A DNA stretch of 12,073 nucleotides from Treponema sp. (GTDB lineage: Bacteria; Spirochaetota; Spirochaetia; Treponematales; Breznakiellaceae), in the NCBI GenBank assembly GCA_031259515.1, contig JAIRLK010000296.1, forward strand, positions 1-12,073, given 5' to 3'. Position numbers and translations under genes: made by a program. The notes beneath the pieces are model-generated. The model made no database searches. It saw only the letters and a program-made list of their open reading frames with translations, and was not told the origin of the DNA. How positions within the stretch are numbered: the first letter of the stretch is position 1; every line of letters starts with the position of its first letter. Below, one piece after another: positions 1-6,024 of the stretch.

Positions 1-1005
1 TACAATCTGTTCAGAAGGCCGAACCCCGCTTTAAGCCGCTACGACCTTTGGAAAGAGACCGCCGCATGGTGGCATATCGAAGGCGAAGCGTTCTGGTGGT
101 TCGGCCCTGACTATACGGGAGGCCTGCCTACAGAGATTTACGTTCTTAATCCCCGGAAACTTCAACATGAGGGAGAATGTTTTGGGGCATTAAAAAACAA
201 TTTCAAAAACAATACCCGGCGGTGGTTTTACCATGCCGGAGCCGAACTGATTCCCATTCTTCAAGATGAATTGATTCACTTCAAAGACTGGAACCCCTGG
301 AACCCGGTACGGGGTGTCAATCCGCTGGTATCCCTGGCCCTTGAACTGGAACAGGATTATTACGCCAATAAAGCCAATTCACAATTACTCAAAAACAACG
401 CCATTCCGCAGGGCGTATTAAAAACGGAACAGACACTAAGGCCGGAGGAAGCGGACCAGCTTGAACGCCGCTGGGAGAGCAAGTACGGGGCAGTCCAGGC
501 GGGACGGAAGATTGCCGTCCTCGGCAAGGGAACCAGTTTTGAGCCACTGTCGTTTACCCCCGAAGTGGTAAAGCTGTTTGAGTTAAAACGGTGGAACCTC
601 TACACGATATTGGCGAAGTACGGCATACCTCCACGGGTAGCGAATATTAACGACAAGTCTACGTCCCTTTCCGGCAAGGACACGGCGGAGCAGCACTCCG
701 CCTTCTGGAAATATACGTTAATCCCCATACTCCACCAGTTTGAACAGATACTCGAAAGCCAATTCTTCATGCGGTTCGGTTTGAAAGAAAGCGGCGTGTT
801 TGATTTGTGGGATATTCCCGAATTACAGGACAGCGAGGACGCGCAAAGCAAGCGGGACATTGCGGAGATTAACGCCGGGCTAAAAACCATCAATGACGTG
901 TTGAAAGAACGGGGGAAAGATACAAAGCCCTGGGGGGACGTATGGTATCGGCCTAAAAACATGATCCCGACTTCCGGTTGTGATACGGGGAGTGATACGC
1001 CATGA
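1..1005 (+). CDS. phage portal protein, HK97 type (5' partial)
   Basis: The frame is open from the first base, so the N-terminus lies outside the window; 334 codons are visible. The portal forms the dodecameric ring at one capsid vertex through which DNA is packaged and ejected. The visible part fits the HK97-like portal family (PF04860): an early WWHIEGEAFWWF stretch and a following L-N-P-R-K-L element, then ELIHFKDWNPWNP and GVNPL. A long helical part follows, with AIPQGVL, the wing/stem-like region around LFELKRWNLYTILAKYGIPP, and a C-terminal helix-rich tail. A TTG at 271 could be mistaken for a start but lies mid-domain. The stop overlaps the start of the next gene (ATGA, 1002-1005), which suggests translational coupling. 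The large terminase gene would be expected upstream, beyond the window. The family call is firm; the exact phage type is not known. Confidence 0.9.
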   Translation, partial: YNLFRRPNPALSRYDLWKETAAWWHIEGEAFWWFGPDYTGGLPTEIYVLNPRKLQHEGECFGALKNNFKNNTRRWFYHAGAELIPILQDELIHFKDWNPWNPVRGVNPLVSLALELEQDYYANKANSQLLKNNAIPQGVLKTEQTLRPEEADQLERRWESKYGAVQAGRKIAVLGKGTSFEPLSFTPEVVKLFELKRWNLYTILAKYGIPPRVANINDKSTSLSGKDTAEQHSAFWKYTLIPILHQFEQILESQFFMRFGLKESGVFDLWDIPELQDSEDAQSKRDIAEINAGLKTINDVLKERGKDTKPWGDVWYRPKNMIPTSGCDTGSDTP

Positions 1006-1718
1006 CCGGAGGGACGCTGGTCATCAGCCGGGCAAAAAATATGCTTCCCGTCTGCAAGTATTATCTGAAAACCGTGGGCTTTCAGAATATCGTTTTGACC
1101 TCGGAGGAAAAAGACAGCCTGAACTTTGTCATCAACGAACAGAAACCCCGGCTCGTGTTCATCGAGAGTTGTTTTTATGAGGCGGCCACGCCGTACATGA
1201 CCGGGCGGCTGCTGCGGGATTTCCCGAAACTGCGGATTGTGGCGTTTTCCGTGGGCGAATTCCCCGATGATCTGGCGATGTGGTTTTACTTTCATGGCGT
1301 GAAAAATTATATCAACTTCCGGGACGGTATGTGCGAATTCAAGCGGGGCATACGGAAGATTTTACGGGGAGAGGAATTCCGCTCCAAAAAGGTACAGCGG
1401 CGGCTTGATCTGCGGGATAAAATACCGAAAGCGGCGTACAGTTTTACCAAGCGGCAACTGGAAGTCCTGACTCTAGTCTGCAACGGCTTTACCACCGAGG
1501 AGGCGGGGGAAATGCTGCATATCAGTGTACGGACAGTGGAGAACCACAAAACGGATTTGTACGCCGTGTTTCATGTGCGGAATGAACGGGAACTGATACG
1601 GGTTGCGTATTATCTGGATTTGTTCAAAAAAGACGAACTGTGTTTTTACGGCGGGAAATGGGTAGTTGCGCCGCTGCCTGAAAAAACGCGGAAACCAAAA
1701 ATACGGAGGATTAAATGA
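1002..1718 (+). CDS. LuxR/NarL-like DNA-binding protein with degenerate receiver domain, inside phage head operon
   Basis: The protein has 238 residues. Residues 148-205 are a textbook GerE/LuxR helix-turn-helix: FTKRQLEVLTLVCNGF, then EEAGEMLHIS, then the recognition helix VRTVENHKTDLY. Residues 1-125 look like a response-regulator receiver fold with key residues lost. The phospho-acceptor position appears to be Glu55 (LVFIES) rather than Asp, the N-terminal acidic pair is absent, and the usual Lys after the fifth strand (near GVKNYINF) is replaced. It is therefore probably not switched by phosphorylation. A basic tail (KTRKPKIRRIK) ends the protein. The start ATG overlaps the portal stop by ATGA, with GGGGAG at 987-992 as ribosome binding site. 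Its own stop overlaps the protease start in the same way. Embedding in the structural transcript suggests a phage-encoded late regulator or a regulator of host genes. The DNA target is unknown. Confidence 0.85.
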   Translation: MTGGTLVISRAKNMLPVCKYYLKTVGFQNIVLTSEEKDSLNFVINEQKPRLVFIESCFYEAATPYMTGRLLRDFPKLRIVAFSVGEFPDDLAMWFYFHGVKNYINFRDGMCEFKRGIRKILRGEEFRSKKVQRRLDLRDKIPKAAYSFTKRQLEVLTLVCNGFTTEEAGEMLHISVRTVENHKTDLYAVFHVRNERELIRVAYYLDLFKKDELCFYGGKWVVAPLPEKTRKPKIRRIK

Positions 1719-2365
1719 TTGTACGAACCAAGAGCGGGGAGTACCGGGCGGATAATTCCGGGGTATTGCTGGATTTCCTCGGCGTGAAGAAAGAAACGGC
1801 GGGGCCGCAAAAGGTGGCGGGGGACGTGGAGTTGATCGCTTCCGTGCCATTCCGCCTGACGGAGAGTGAAACGGCGGAAGGTTTGCCGTGGACGCTTTCC
1901 ACCTTTGACCTTGACCGGTTCAGTGAACGGATAGACCCGGCGGGGTGGGACTACAAGCGGTACATGGATAACCCGGTTATTGAGTGGGCGCACCGGTATG
2001 ACATTCCGGCTATCGGGAAAGCCGATAGCCTTTACGCCGATGAGAAGGGTTTACATGGCTTGGTCATCTTCAACGACAAAGACTATGACCCTTTCGGCTG
2101 GGCCATAGGGCAGCGGGTAAAGGCCGGGGTTATCCGGGCCGGTTCGGTGGGGTTCCGTATCCTTGAGATTGAAATTCCCTCTAAAGAGGACAGCAAGGAC
2201 GGAACAAGCCTTATATTCCGCAAGCAGGAATTATTAGAGTTTTCGATCTGCAATGTTCCGGCTAATCCGTTTGCGCTCACGAAAACCATAGCGGAAGGGA
2301 AACCGGAAACAACACAGGAATTAGACGGTTCTATGTTTTGGGGCGGCTTGATAAATAACTTGTAA
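1715..2365 (+). CDS. HK97-family prohead protease
   Basis: A serine protease of the herpesvirus-assemblin-like clan that trims the capsid delta domain and other prohead proteins during maturation. The 216-residue length is normal for the family. The family landmarks are in order: a strand-rich N-terminus with TLSTFDLDRF, the histidine motif EWAHRYDIPAIGKA (His93), the serine motif RAGSVGF (Ser144), and ELLEFSICNVPANPFAL at 172-188, the usual E-x-S-x-x-x-x-PANP block. The ATG overlaps the preceding gene's stop (1715-1718) and has GGAGGA at 1705-1710 as ribosome binding site. It lies directly upstream of the major capsid gene, as in HK97-type phages. All visible catalytic positions are intact, so it is probably active. 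Confidence 0.92.
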   Translation: MIVRTKSGEYRADNSGVLLDFLGVKKETAGPQKVAGDVELIASVPFRLTESETAEGLPWTLSTFDLDRFSERIDPAGWDYKRYMDNPVIEWAHRYDIPAIGKADSLYADEKGLHGLVIFNDKDYDPFGWAIGQRVKAGVIRAGSVGFRILEIEIPSKEDSKDGTSLIFRKQELLEFSICNVPANPFALTKTIAEGKPETTQELDGSMFWGGLINNL

Positions 2366-2375
2366 GAGGTAATGT

Positions 2376-3713
2376 ATGGGTAATGAAGAACTGGAAGCCG
2401 TCAAGAAACAGTTGGCGGCTATGAAGAAAATCGAGTTGACGGGCTTCACCAACACGGAAACCGCAACCGCCTACTTTCAGGAAAAAGAGGCTATCTTAGA
2501 GGGGATTGTCAAAACCCTTGAAACAGTTACGGTACAGGAAAGGGCCGAAGTGGAGGCGTTGAAAAGTACCGTCAAGAGTTTGCGGGACGAACTGAAAGGA
2601 CAGGTGGCCAATCCCCGCGAACTTTCCCGGCGTGAACTGCTGTACAGTCTCGGCAAGGGGATTGCGGCGGCGTGGGAGGGAAACCACAAGGCCCTTGCCG
2701 ATTTGTCTTTCTCCCCGAACCTGAAAGCGGCGGAGAACTGGACGAACCCGAAAGATGTAAGCTGGGGAGAACGGGGCTGGAACGTGAAGGAGAAAGCGGC
2801 GTTAGGTACGCCGATGGGGAACATGACAACAAATGACCAGTATTTGATTAACCCCATCTACGAAACGGAGATCATGACGGACGCCGCCAAAAAGTCCGTG
2901 ATGATGAACCTCGTCCGCCACAGGCCCATGATGGGGCCGTCTATCTTCCTCCCCACACGAGACCGGGGAGGGGTAGAGCTTCACTGGCTCACCGCTTACG
3001 GGCAGCAGATTACCGGATCGAAACCGCAGGGGGCGCAACGGGTAGAGTTAAAAGCCTACATCCTGGCCGGGTTTATTCCGTGGTATGACGAGTTTGAGGA
3101 AGATGTCTTTACCGACCTGGGGGCCATTTTCCTCGACGAGTTTACCGAAAGTTACGGACAAGAATTCGACCGTCAATGCCTCCTCGCCGATGAAGACCCC
3201 TTTACCGGGGCTATGGCGGCGGACGGCGTTACTACCGTAACCCTGGGTAGCTCTGATATTGAAGACCTGACATGGAAAGACTTTCGGGACGCGGTATACA
3301 AGGTTCCTGCGGAGGAACGGAAAGACTGCGCCTGGTTCCTCCATGAAACGGTGTTAAACCATATCGCCAACATAGAGGACGCTGAGGGCCGCCCGATATG
3401 GCGGCGGCCTATGGAGGCCATGCCGGGGAAACTGGACTTATACCCCTACCATGAAGTATCCATCATGCCCCAACTGGCGGATATTGGGGCCAATACTCCC
3501 TTCGCAATCTTTATGAACCCGAAGCGGATACAACATGGAAATCGGAAGGGGATAGAGATAAAGAAATTTGATCAGACCACGGAAAGTATGCAGTACGGGG
3601 AACTGTTCCTCCGGTTCCGCAAGCGGGACGGGTTTCTTGTTACCCGGCCTGCGGGAAACATGGTGATCCTGAAAACCAAGGCGGCAAGCGGCGGGGGAAG
3701 CGGACAGCAGTGA
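2376..3713 (+). CDS. HK97-fold phage major capsid protein
   Basis: The protein has 445 residues and builds the icosahedral shell. Residues 1-78 are charged and heptad-like (ELEAVKKQLAAMKKIE, then EVEALKSTVKSLRDEL), matching the coiled-coil delta (scaffold) domain that the prohead protease removes. The shell domain begins around residue 150 with TTNDQYLINPIYETEI and runs through SIFLPTRDRGGVELHW, the D-E-F-E-E-D loop region and the terminal LRFRKRDGFLVTRPAGNMVIL, typical of the PF05065 family. The last residues are a Gly/Ser-rich tail (GGGSG). AAGAGGT just upstream (2363-2369) serves as ribosome binding site. A second ATG at 2372 is out of frame. The gene follows the protease after ten bases and is followed at once by a terminator. 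Confidence 0.92.
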   Translation: MGNEELEAVKKQLAAMKKIELTGFTNTETATAYFQEKEAILEGIVKTLETVTVQERAEVEALKSTVKSLRDELKGQVANPRELSRRELLYSLGKGIAAAWEGNHKALADLSFSPNLKAAENWTNPKDVSWGERGWNVKEKAALGTPMGNMTTNDQYLINPIYETEIMTDAAKKSVMMNLVRHRPMMGPSIFLPTRDRGGVELHWLTAYGQQITGSKPQGAQRVELKAYILAGFIPWYDEFEEDVFTDLGAIFLDEFTESYGQEFDRQCLLADEDPFTGAMAADGVTTVTLGSSDIEDLTWKDFRDAVYKVPAEERKDCAWFLHETVLNHIANIEDAEGRPIWRRPMEAMPGKLDLYPYHEVSIMPQLADIGANTPFAIFMNPKRIQHGNRKGIEIKKFDQTTESMQYGELFLRFRKRDGFLVTRPAGNMVILKTKAASGGGSGQQ

Positions 3714-3739
3714 TATAATGAATGAATAGTAAGGGGGGG

Positions 3740-3776
3740 GGCCGTCCGGCTTATCACCGGGCGGCCTTTGTTGTTT
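3740..3776 (+). terminator. Rho-independent terminator after the capsid gene
   Basis: GGCCGTCCGG (3740-3749) pairs with CCGGGCGGCC (3757-3766) across a seven-base loop, giving a ten-base-pair stem with one G-U wobble. It is followed by TTTGTTGTTT on the + strand. A run of nine G (3733-3741) precedes and partly enters the stem. It ends the head-module transcript. The T-rich tail overlaps the stop codon of the convergent gene. On the - strand no T-run follows the stem, so it should act mainly on rightward transcription. Confidence 0.85.
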
Positions 3777-3993
3777 ACAAATAAAACTTGATGGTGTTTT
3801 CCGTTAATAACCCGGTCTTGTTTTCCGGGTCCAGAAGATTGTCTATGCGTTCTATTTCCTTCCGGAATATCCGGGCATCTTTACCCTGCAAATAGATATG
3901 GGATGTATACTTGTTGTCATGCAAGAAATAATTCCCGGTTTCCGGTTCGTAGGAATAGCTGTATTTCTGACCGCTGAAAACTGGTAACAACAT
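3775..3993 (-). CDS. small hypothetical protein (72 aa) of phage accessory cassette
   Basis: I do not recognise this protein. It begins MLLPVFSGQKYSYSYEPETG and carries tyrosine-rich, probably beta-stranded sequence, then a charged helix (DARIFRKEIERIDNLLD) and a short C-terminal tail. No signal peptide or membrane segment is seen. I place the start at the ATG at 3993, because AAGGAG lies six bases upstream. A TTG two codons earlier would sit inside that spacing. It is the last gene of the leftward cassette, and its stop codon falls in the T-tract of the convergent head-module terminator. A GC hairpin at 4019-4035 precedes its ribosome binding site. Confidence 0.65.
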   Translation of the reverse strand: MLLPVFSGQKYSYSYEPETGNYFLHDNKYTSHIYLQGKDARIFRKEIERIDNLLDPENKTGLLTENTIKFYL

Positions 3994-4018
3994 AATCAAC
4001 TCCTTAAAGGTGAATATC

Positions 4019-4035
4019 CCCGGCGCAAGGCCGGG
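4019..4035 (-). promoter_or_regulatory. intergenic leader hairpin (CTTG loop) before the 72-aa gene
   Basis: Read on the - strand, CCCGGC and GCCGGG form a six-base-pair stem around loop CTTGC, followed by GGATATTC and then the AAGGAG of the next gene. It lies between the stop of the DUF2958-like gene and this ribosome binding site. The hairpins at 4496-4513 and 5318-5336 have the same loop core and position. It has no downstream T-run, so it does not look like a terminator. Its role (mRNA processing, stability or binding site) is inference. Confidence 0.55.
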
Positions 4036-4046
4036 AAAAGTAACCG

Positions 4047-4469
4047 CTATTTTTCCAGTGAAGCGGGTTTACTGAAATGGTGCGGGTATTGCAAGTACCG
4101 GGCTGCTTCTATGCTCTGTTCCTCAAAGTGATAATCAATATTTATAACCGGAATACTGGTTATCTCCGAAAGGCTGGTATAACCCCATTCGGCATTGTCC
4201 AGGTCGCCATTAAGAATGGTAAAACCAAACATGGTGTCCTCGCCGTCATACTCGCAGATATATATATCCGTGGCCCCGCAAAAATAATGAAAGATGGCGG
4301 GGTGTTCCTTCATGCCGTCCGTCTCCCGGAGTGTGGGGCATTTTGCAAGCTGACTTTCGAGCCTGATTAAGGCTTCCTCAAAGGTTTCGATATGGTCGAT
4401 GGTTACGGTGTATTGGCTGTGGGGGATAAGGGCCGCTACCTTGTGGGCCGTGGTCATAATGGTTTGCAT
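4047..4469 (-). CDS. DUF2958-like accessory protein
   Basis: The protein has 140 residues. The segment 65-104 resembles the DUF2958 family found on plasmids, phages and integrative elements: a Y-x-x-EYDGED-x-x-FGF block (70-83), then WGYTSLSEI (95-103), the counterpart of the family's GYFSLSEL. The N-terminal 60 residues, with a helix around FEEALIRLESQLAKCP, do not match my memory of that family and may be a separate helical cap. No transmembrane segment is visible. The function of the family is unknown. The start ATG at 4469 has AGGGAG nine bases upstream. It lies between the J-domain gene and the 72-aa gene in a leftward cassette. The assignment is from motif memory only. Confidence 0.6.
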   Translation of the reverse strand: MQTIMTTAHKVAALIPHSQYTVTIDHIETFEEALIRLESQLAKCPTLRETDGMKEHPAIFHYFCGATDIYICEYDGEDTMFGFTILNGDLDNAEWGYTSLSEITSIPVINIDYHFEEQSIEAARYLQYPHHFSKPASLEK

Positions 4470-4495
4470 GGGGAATAGCTCCCTGCTTTGGAATA

Positions 4496-4513
4496 CCCCC
4501 GCACAAGCGGGGG
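4496..4513 (-). promoter_or_regulatory. intergenic leader hairpin (TTGT loop) before the DUF2958-like gene
   Basis: CCCCCGC pairs perfectly with GCGGGGG around a four-base loop (TTGT on the coding strand), so the loop plus closing base reads CTTGTG. TATTCC follows, then the AGGGAG ribosome binding site. It fills the gap after the J-domain gene. Without a T-run it is not a standard terminator. It belongs to the recurrent set described in the findings. Confidence 0.6.
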
Positions 4514-4523
4514 ATGTTGAAAA

Positions 4524-5033
4524 CTAAACCGCTAACTTAACCGGATACTTAACTTTTTCTTTTTCTTCCTTCTCCTCCTTCTCGATTTTCTGACTTCCTT
4601 TCTTTGCCCTGATTTCGTCCAGGGTTTCTTTTCCCGCCCTGCCCTTTTTGGGCTTGCCGGAATATACCCATGCCTTATGTTTTCCGGAGAACCAAAAACC
4701 CAGTTCCTTTAGTTGTTCCTTAACTCCTTTGGAGTTAAAGCAATAAATCCAGTACCCTATGATTTCGATTTGACAATCCAGGGTTATGATTTTGCGGAGT
4801 ACCTCTTGGAACGGCGTAACCGCTTCTGCGTTGGGCTTCCATTCCTTGTCTTCGTAGTAGGAATTGAAGGAATGGGACATAAAGCCGTTAAGGAAACTGT
4901 TAAACTGTTGTATGATTTCCTTGGTGACGGCTTCGCCTTCCACCCCGGCAATGTCCGGGTGGTGTTGTTTGAGTAGTTGCCGGAAAAGTTTTTTTGCTTC
5001 TTCTACGGACTGACAATGTTCAAAATAATTCAT
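4524..5033 (-). CDS. phage-type J-domain (DnaJ-like) protein
   Basis: The protein has 169 residues. The N-terminus is a short J domain: helix EEAKKLFRQLLKQ followed by the hallmark HPD tripeptide (25-27, in QHHPDIAG) and a following helix. The HPD motif normally contacts Hsp70 (DnaK) and stimulates its ATPase. Residues 85-125 (the IEIIGYWIYCF region, then LKELGFWFSGKHKAWVY) match the C-terminal part seen in small J-domain proteins of phages and mobile elements, which carry W-W and GF-x-W/F-x-x-K-x-K-x-W patterns. A lysine/glutamate-rich low-complexity stretch (149-162) precedes a basic tail. The ATG overlaps the stop of the upstream 90-aa gene (5030-5033), and AGGAGG sits at 5041-5046. No Gly/Phe or zinc-finger region of a full DnaJ is present. 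A role in hijacking or modulating host DnaK is inference. Confidence 0.8.
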   Translation of the reverse strand: MNYFEHCQSVEEAKKLFRQLLKQHHPDIAGVEGEAVTKEIIQQFNSFLNGFMSHSFNSYYEDKEWKPNAEAVTPFQEVLRKIITLDCQIEIIGYWIYCFNSKGVKEQLKELGFWFSGKHKAWVYSGKPKKGRAGKETLDEIRAKKGSQKIEKEEKEEKEKVKYPVKLAV

Positions 5034-5302
5034 TCTGAAACCTCCTGAAATAAATACTGTTGGCCACCGGGAAGCGGTGGGTTTGGAATAATGCGGCCTT
5101 TATAGACCGCATGAAGATACGAGACATACCGGGCCGCTTCTTTTTTTGTTTTGAAAAAGCGGCGGACTTTAAGGCCGGAACCGAAAGACAAGCCGGAAAG
5201 AACAAGAAAAGATTTGACGTTTTGTTTTTTGAAGTGTGTAGAAACCAGCGCCGGTTTACGCTGGTAAAAAGCAAACTGCGCTACAACCTGATAGCAGACC
5301 AT
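5030..5302 (-). CDS. small hypothetical protein (90 aa) of phage accessory cassette
   Basis: I do not recognise this protein. It is basic and aromatic, with a predicted helix FFKTKKEAARYVSYLHAVYKGR at about residues 49-70 and a proline/glycine-rich stretch NPPLPGGQ after it. An upstream extension of the same frame to 5440 exists but overlaps the Cys-rich gene and has no ribosome binding site. I chose the ATG at 5302, preceded by AGGGGG about five bases upstream. The stop overlaps the start of the J-domain gene by four bases, which indicates co-translation, and the J-domain gene's ribosome binding site lies inside this gene. It may be a DNA- or RNA-binding accessory, but that is only charge-based inference. 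Confidence 0.6.
   Translation of the reverse strand: MVCYQVVAQFAFYQRKPALVSTHFKKQNVKSFLVLSGLSFGSGLKVRRFFKTKKEAARYVSYLHAVYKGRIIPNPPLPGGQQYLFQEVSE
5064..5080 (-). promoter_or_regulatory. hairpin upstream of the J-domain gene, within the 90-aa gene
   Basis: On the - strand CCACCG pairs with CGGTGG around loop CTTCC. It lies near the 3' end of the 90-aa gene and is followed by an AT-rich stretch (TATTTATTTC) and the AGGAGG of the J-domain gene. It has the same layout as the three intergenic hairpins of this cassette, though its loop is CTTC rather than CTTG and it is within coding sequence, so chance is a fair alternative. Confidence 0.4.
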
Positions 5303-5317
5303 AAAACCCCCTATAGG

Positions 5318-5336
5318 CCCCGGCACAAGACCGGGG
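5318..5336 (-). promoter_or_regulatory. intergenic leader hairpin (CTTG loop) before the 90-aa gene
   Basis: On the - strand CCCCGG and CCGGGG enclose the loop TCTTGTG. The next bases are CCTATAGGGGG, carrying the ribosome binding site of the 90-aa gene. It occupies the 43-base gap after the Cys-rich gene. Loop core and position match the hairpins at 4496-4513 and 4019-4035. No T-run follows. Confidence 0.55.
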
Positions 5337-5345
5337 GCACTGCGG

Positions 5346-5591
5346 CTAGACGGCAGGAACCGCCGGAGCTGCGGCAGACTGCTGGCTAAAGGCACAGGAT
5401 TTGCATTTTGTGTTGTCTTTGCAAGCAAGGCAGACAACACCCGGAGGGAACAGGGAGGGAAGCAAGCCGACCATCTGATCTACGGCTTTGGGCATGGAAA
5501 CGCCGAGAGACCACGCAAGGCGCCGGACGGAGACCGCCGAGAGGGCGGAGAACTGCGGTGAGTAATACCGCTTTTGTGTTGTGGGATACAT
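5346..5591 (-). CDS. small RHH-like protein with a four-cysteine zinc knuckle
   Basis: The protein has 81 residues. Residues 20-45 (SVRRLAWSLGVSMPKAVDQM) have the pattern of a ribbon-helix-helix DNA-binding domain: a first helix ending in LG, a turn with S-M-P, and a second helix with A-V-D-x-M-V. Cys54, Cys57, Cys63 and Cys66 follow, spaced C-x2-C-x5-C-x2-C (CLACKDNTKCKSC), which suggests one bound zinc. The C-terminus is alanine/proline-rich. I chose the ATG at 5591 because AGGGG lies eight bases upstream; a GTG three codons earlier directly abuts that site. It is the first gene of the leftward cassette, so an autoregulator or cassette regulator is a reasonable guess. Neither DNA nor zinc binding is proven, and a structural small protein is the alternative. 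Confidence 0.6.
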   Translation of the reverse strand: MYPTTQKRYYSPQFSALSAVSVRRLAWSLGVSMPKAVDQMVGLLPSLFPPGVVCLACKDNTKCKSCAFSQQSAAAPAVPAV

Positions 5592-5698
5592 TTTGTACAC
5601 CCCTTGAAACCCCGATATGTTACCGGGCGGATATGGCCGGAGCTACGCCAGCCATGACCCCAGGCCGACCCTTTTGTTTTTCCCCGGTTTAAGGGGAA

Positions 5699-5733
5699 GG
5701 GCCGCCGGGGGCCACCCCGATTCCCCCCGGCCC
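5699..5733. repeat. GC-rich imperfect hairpin
   Basis: GGGCC (5699-5703) pairs with GGCCC (5729-5733), and GGGGG (5707-5711) with CCCCC (5723-5727). They are separated by an internal loop (GCC against C), with an eleven-base apical loop. It is all G/C, so the stem should be very stable, but runs of G and C make chance pairing likely. Confidence 0.45.
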
Positions 5734-5863
5734 TCCCCCGTCCGGGGAAAAACCACCCAGCCATTGGCCCTGCCACTATAGGGAGTAACGGCGCTATGCG
5801 GCGGATGGAGCCGGTGAAGGCCCCGGTATGCGAATAGGAAATGCCCCGGCCCCGAAGGGGTGG

Positions 5864-5909
5864 CGTGGTTTTTGTGTGCCCGCTCACCGGGCACATAGCA
5901 AAAACCATG
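5864..5909. ncRNA. long bulged hairpin, possible structured RNA or binding site
   Basis: GGTTTTTG (5867-5874) pairs with CAAAAACC (5899-5906), and directly inside it TGTGCCCG (5875-5882) pairs with CGGGCACA (5888-5895). The loop is CTCAC, and a three-base bulge TAG (5896-5898) sits on the 3' arm. Three further outer pairs (one G-U) extend it to 5864-5909. Sixteen perfect pairs around a fixed bulge are unlikely by chance. No T-tract follows on either strand. Transcription, direction and function are unknown; a protein-binding palindrome or part of a structured RNA are both possible. Confidence 0.45.
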
Positions 5910-5981
5910 ACAAGGGGTGTGCGGAATGAAGGCCCCGGGACTTGGGATAAAGGCGGCGGTTGGTGAAGGTAAATGATTTAG

Positions 5982-6002
5982 AAAAAATACGCAGTATTTT
6001 TT
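5982..6002. terminator. A/T palindrome, possible bidirectional terminator
   Basis: AAAAAATAC and GTATTTTTT form a perfect nine-base inverted repeat around GCA. Either strand ends the stem in a T-run, as in some bidirectional terminators, although the stem is AT-rich and therefore weak. It lies downstream of the leftward PTS EIIA gene, beyond the three GC hairpins. It could terminate leftward transcription from that gene, or be an operator-like palindrome. Confidence 0.4.
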
Positions 6003-6024
6003 ACTTATTTGTCTTTGGGGGCGT

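Noticed and set aside
600..1295. Leftward open frame of 231 codons opposite portal and regulator.
   Set aside because: Antisense to two well-supported genes; no recognisable domain.
3733..3741. Run of nine G as a phase-variation tract.
   Set aside because: It lies after the capsid stop and before the terminator stem, outside any gene; a sequencing slip or chance run is enough.
4019..5336. A CRISPR array, because of several short palindromic repeats.
   Set aside because: Stem sequences differ, spacing is irregular and genes lie between them; no cas gene is present.
5771..5785. Similarity to the T7-type phage promoter core (CACTATAGGGAG).
   Set aside because: Only the initiation part matches; the upstream recognition bases do not, and no T7-like RNA polymerase gene is seen. 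Probably chance.
5480..5908. Leftward open frame of 142 codons upstream of the cassette.
   Set aside because: It overlaps the better supported Cys-rich gene in another frame and reads through the 16-bp hairpin, with no ribosome binding site.
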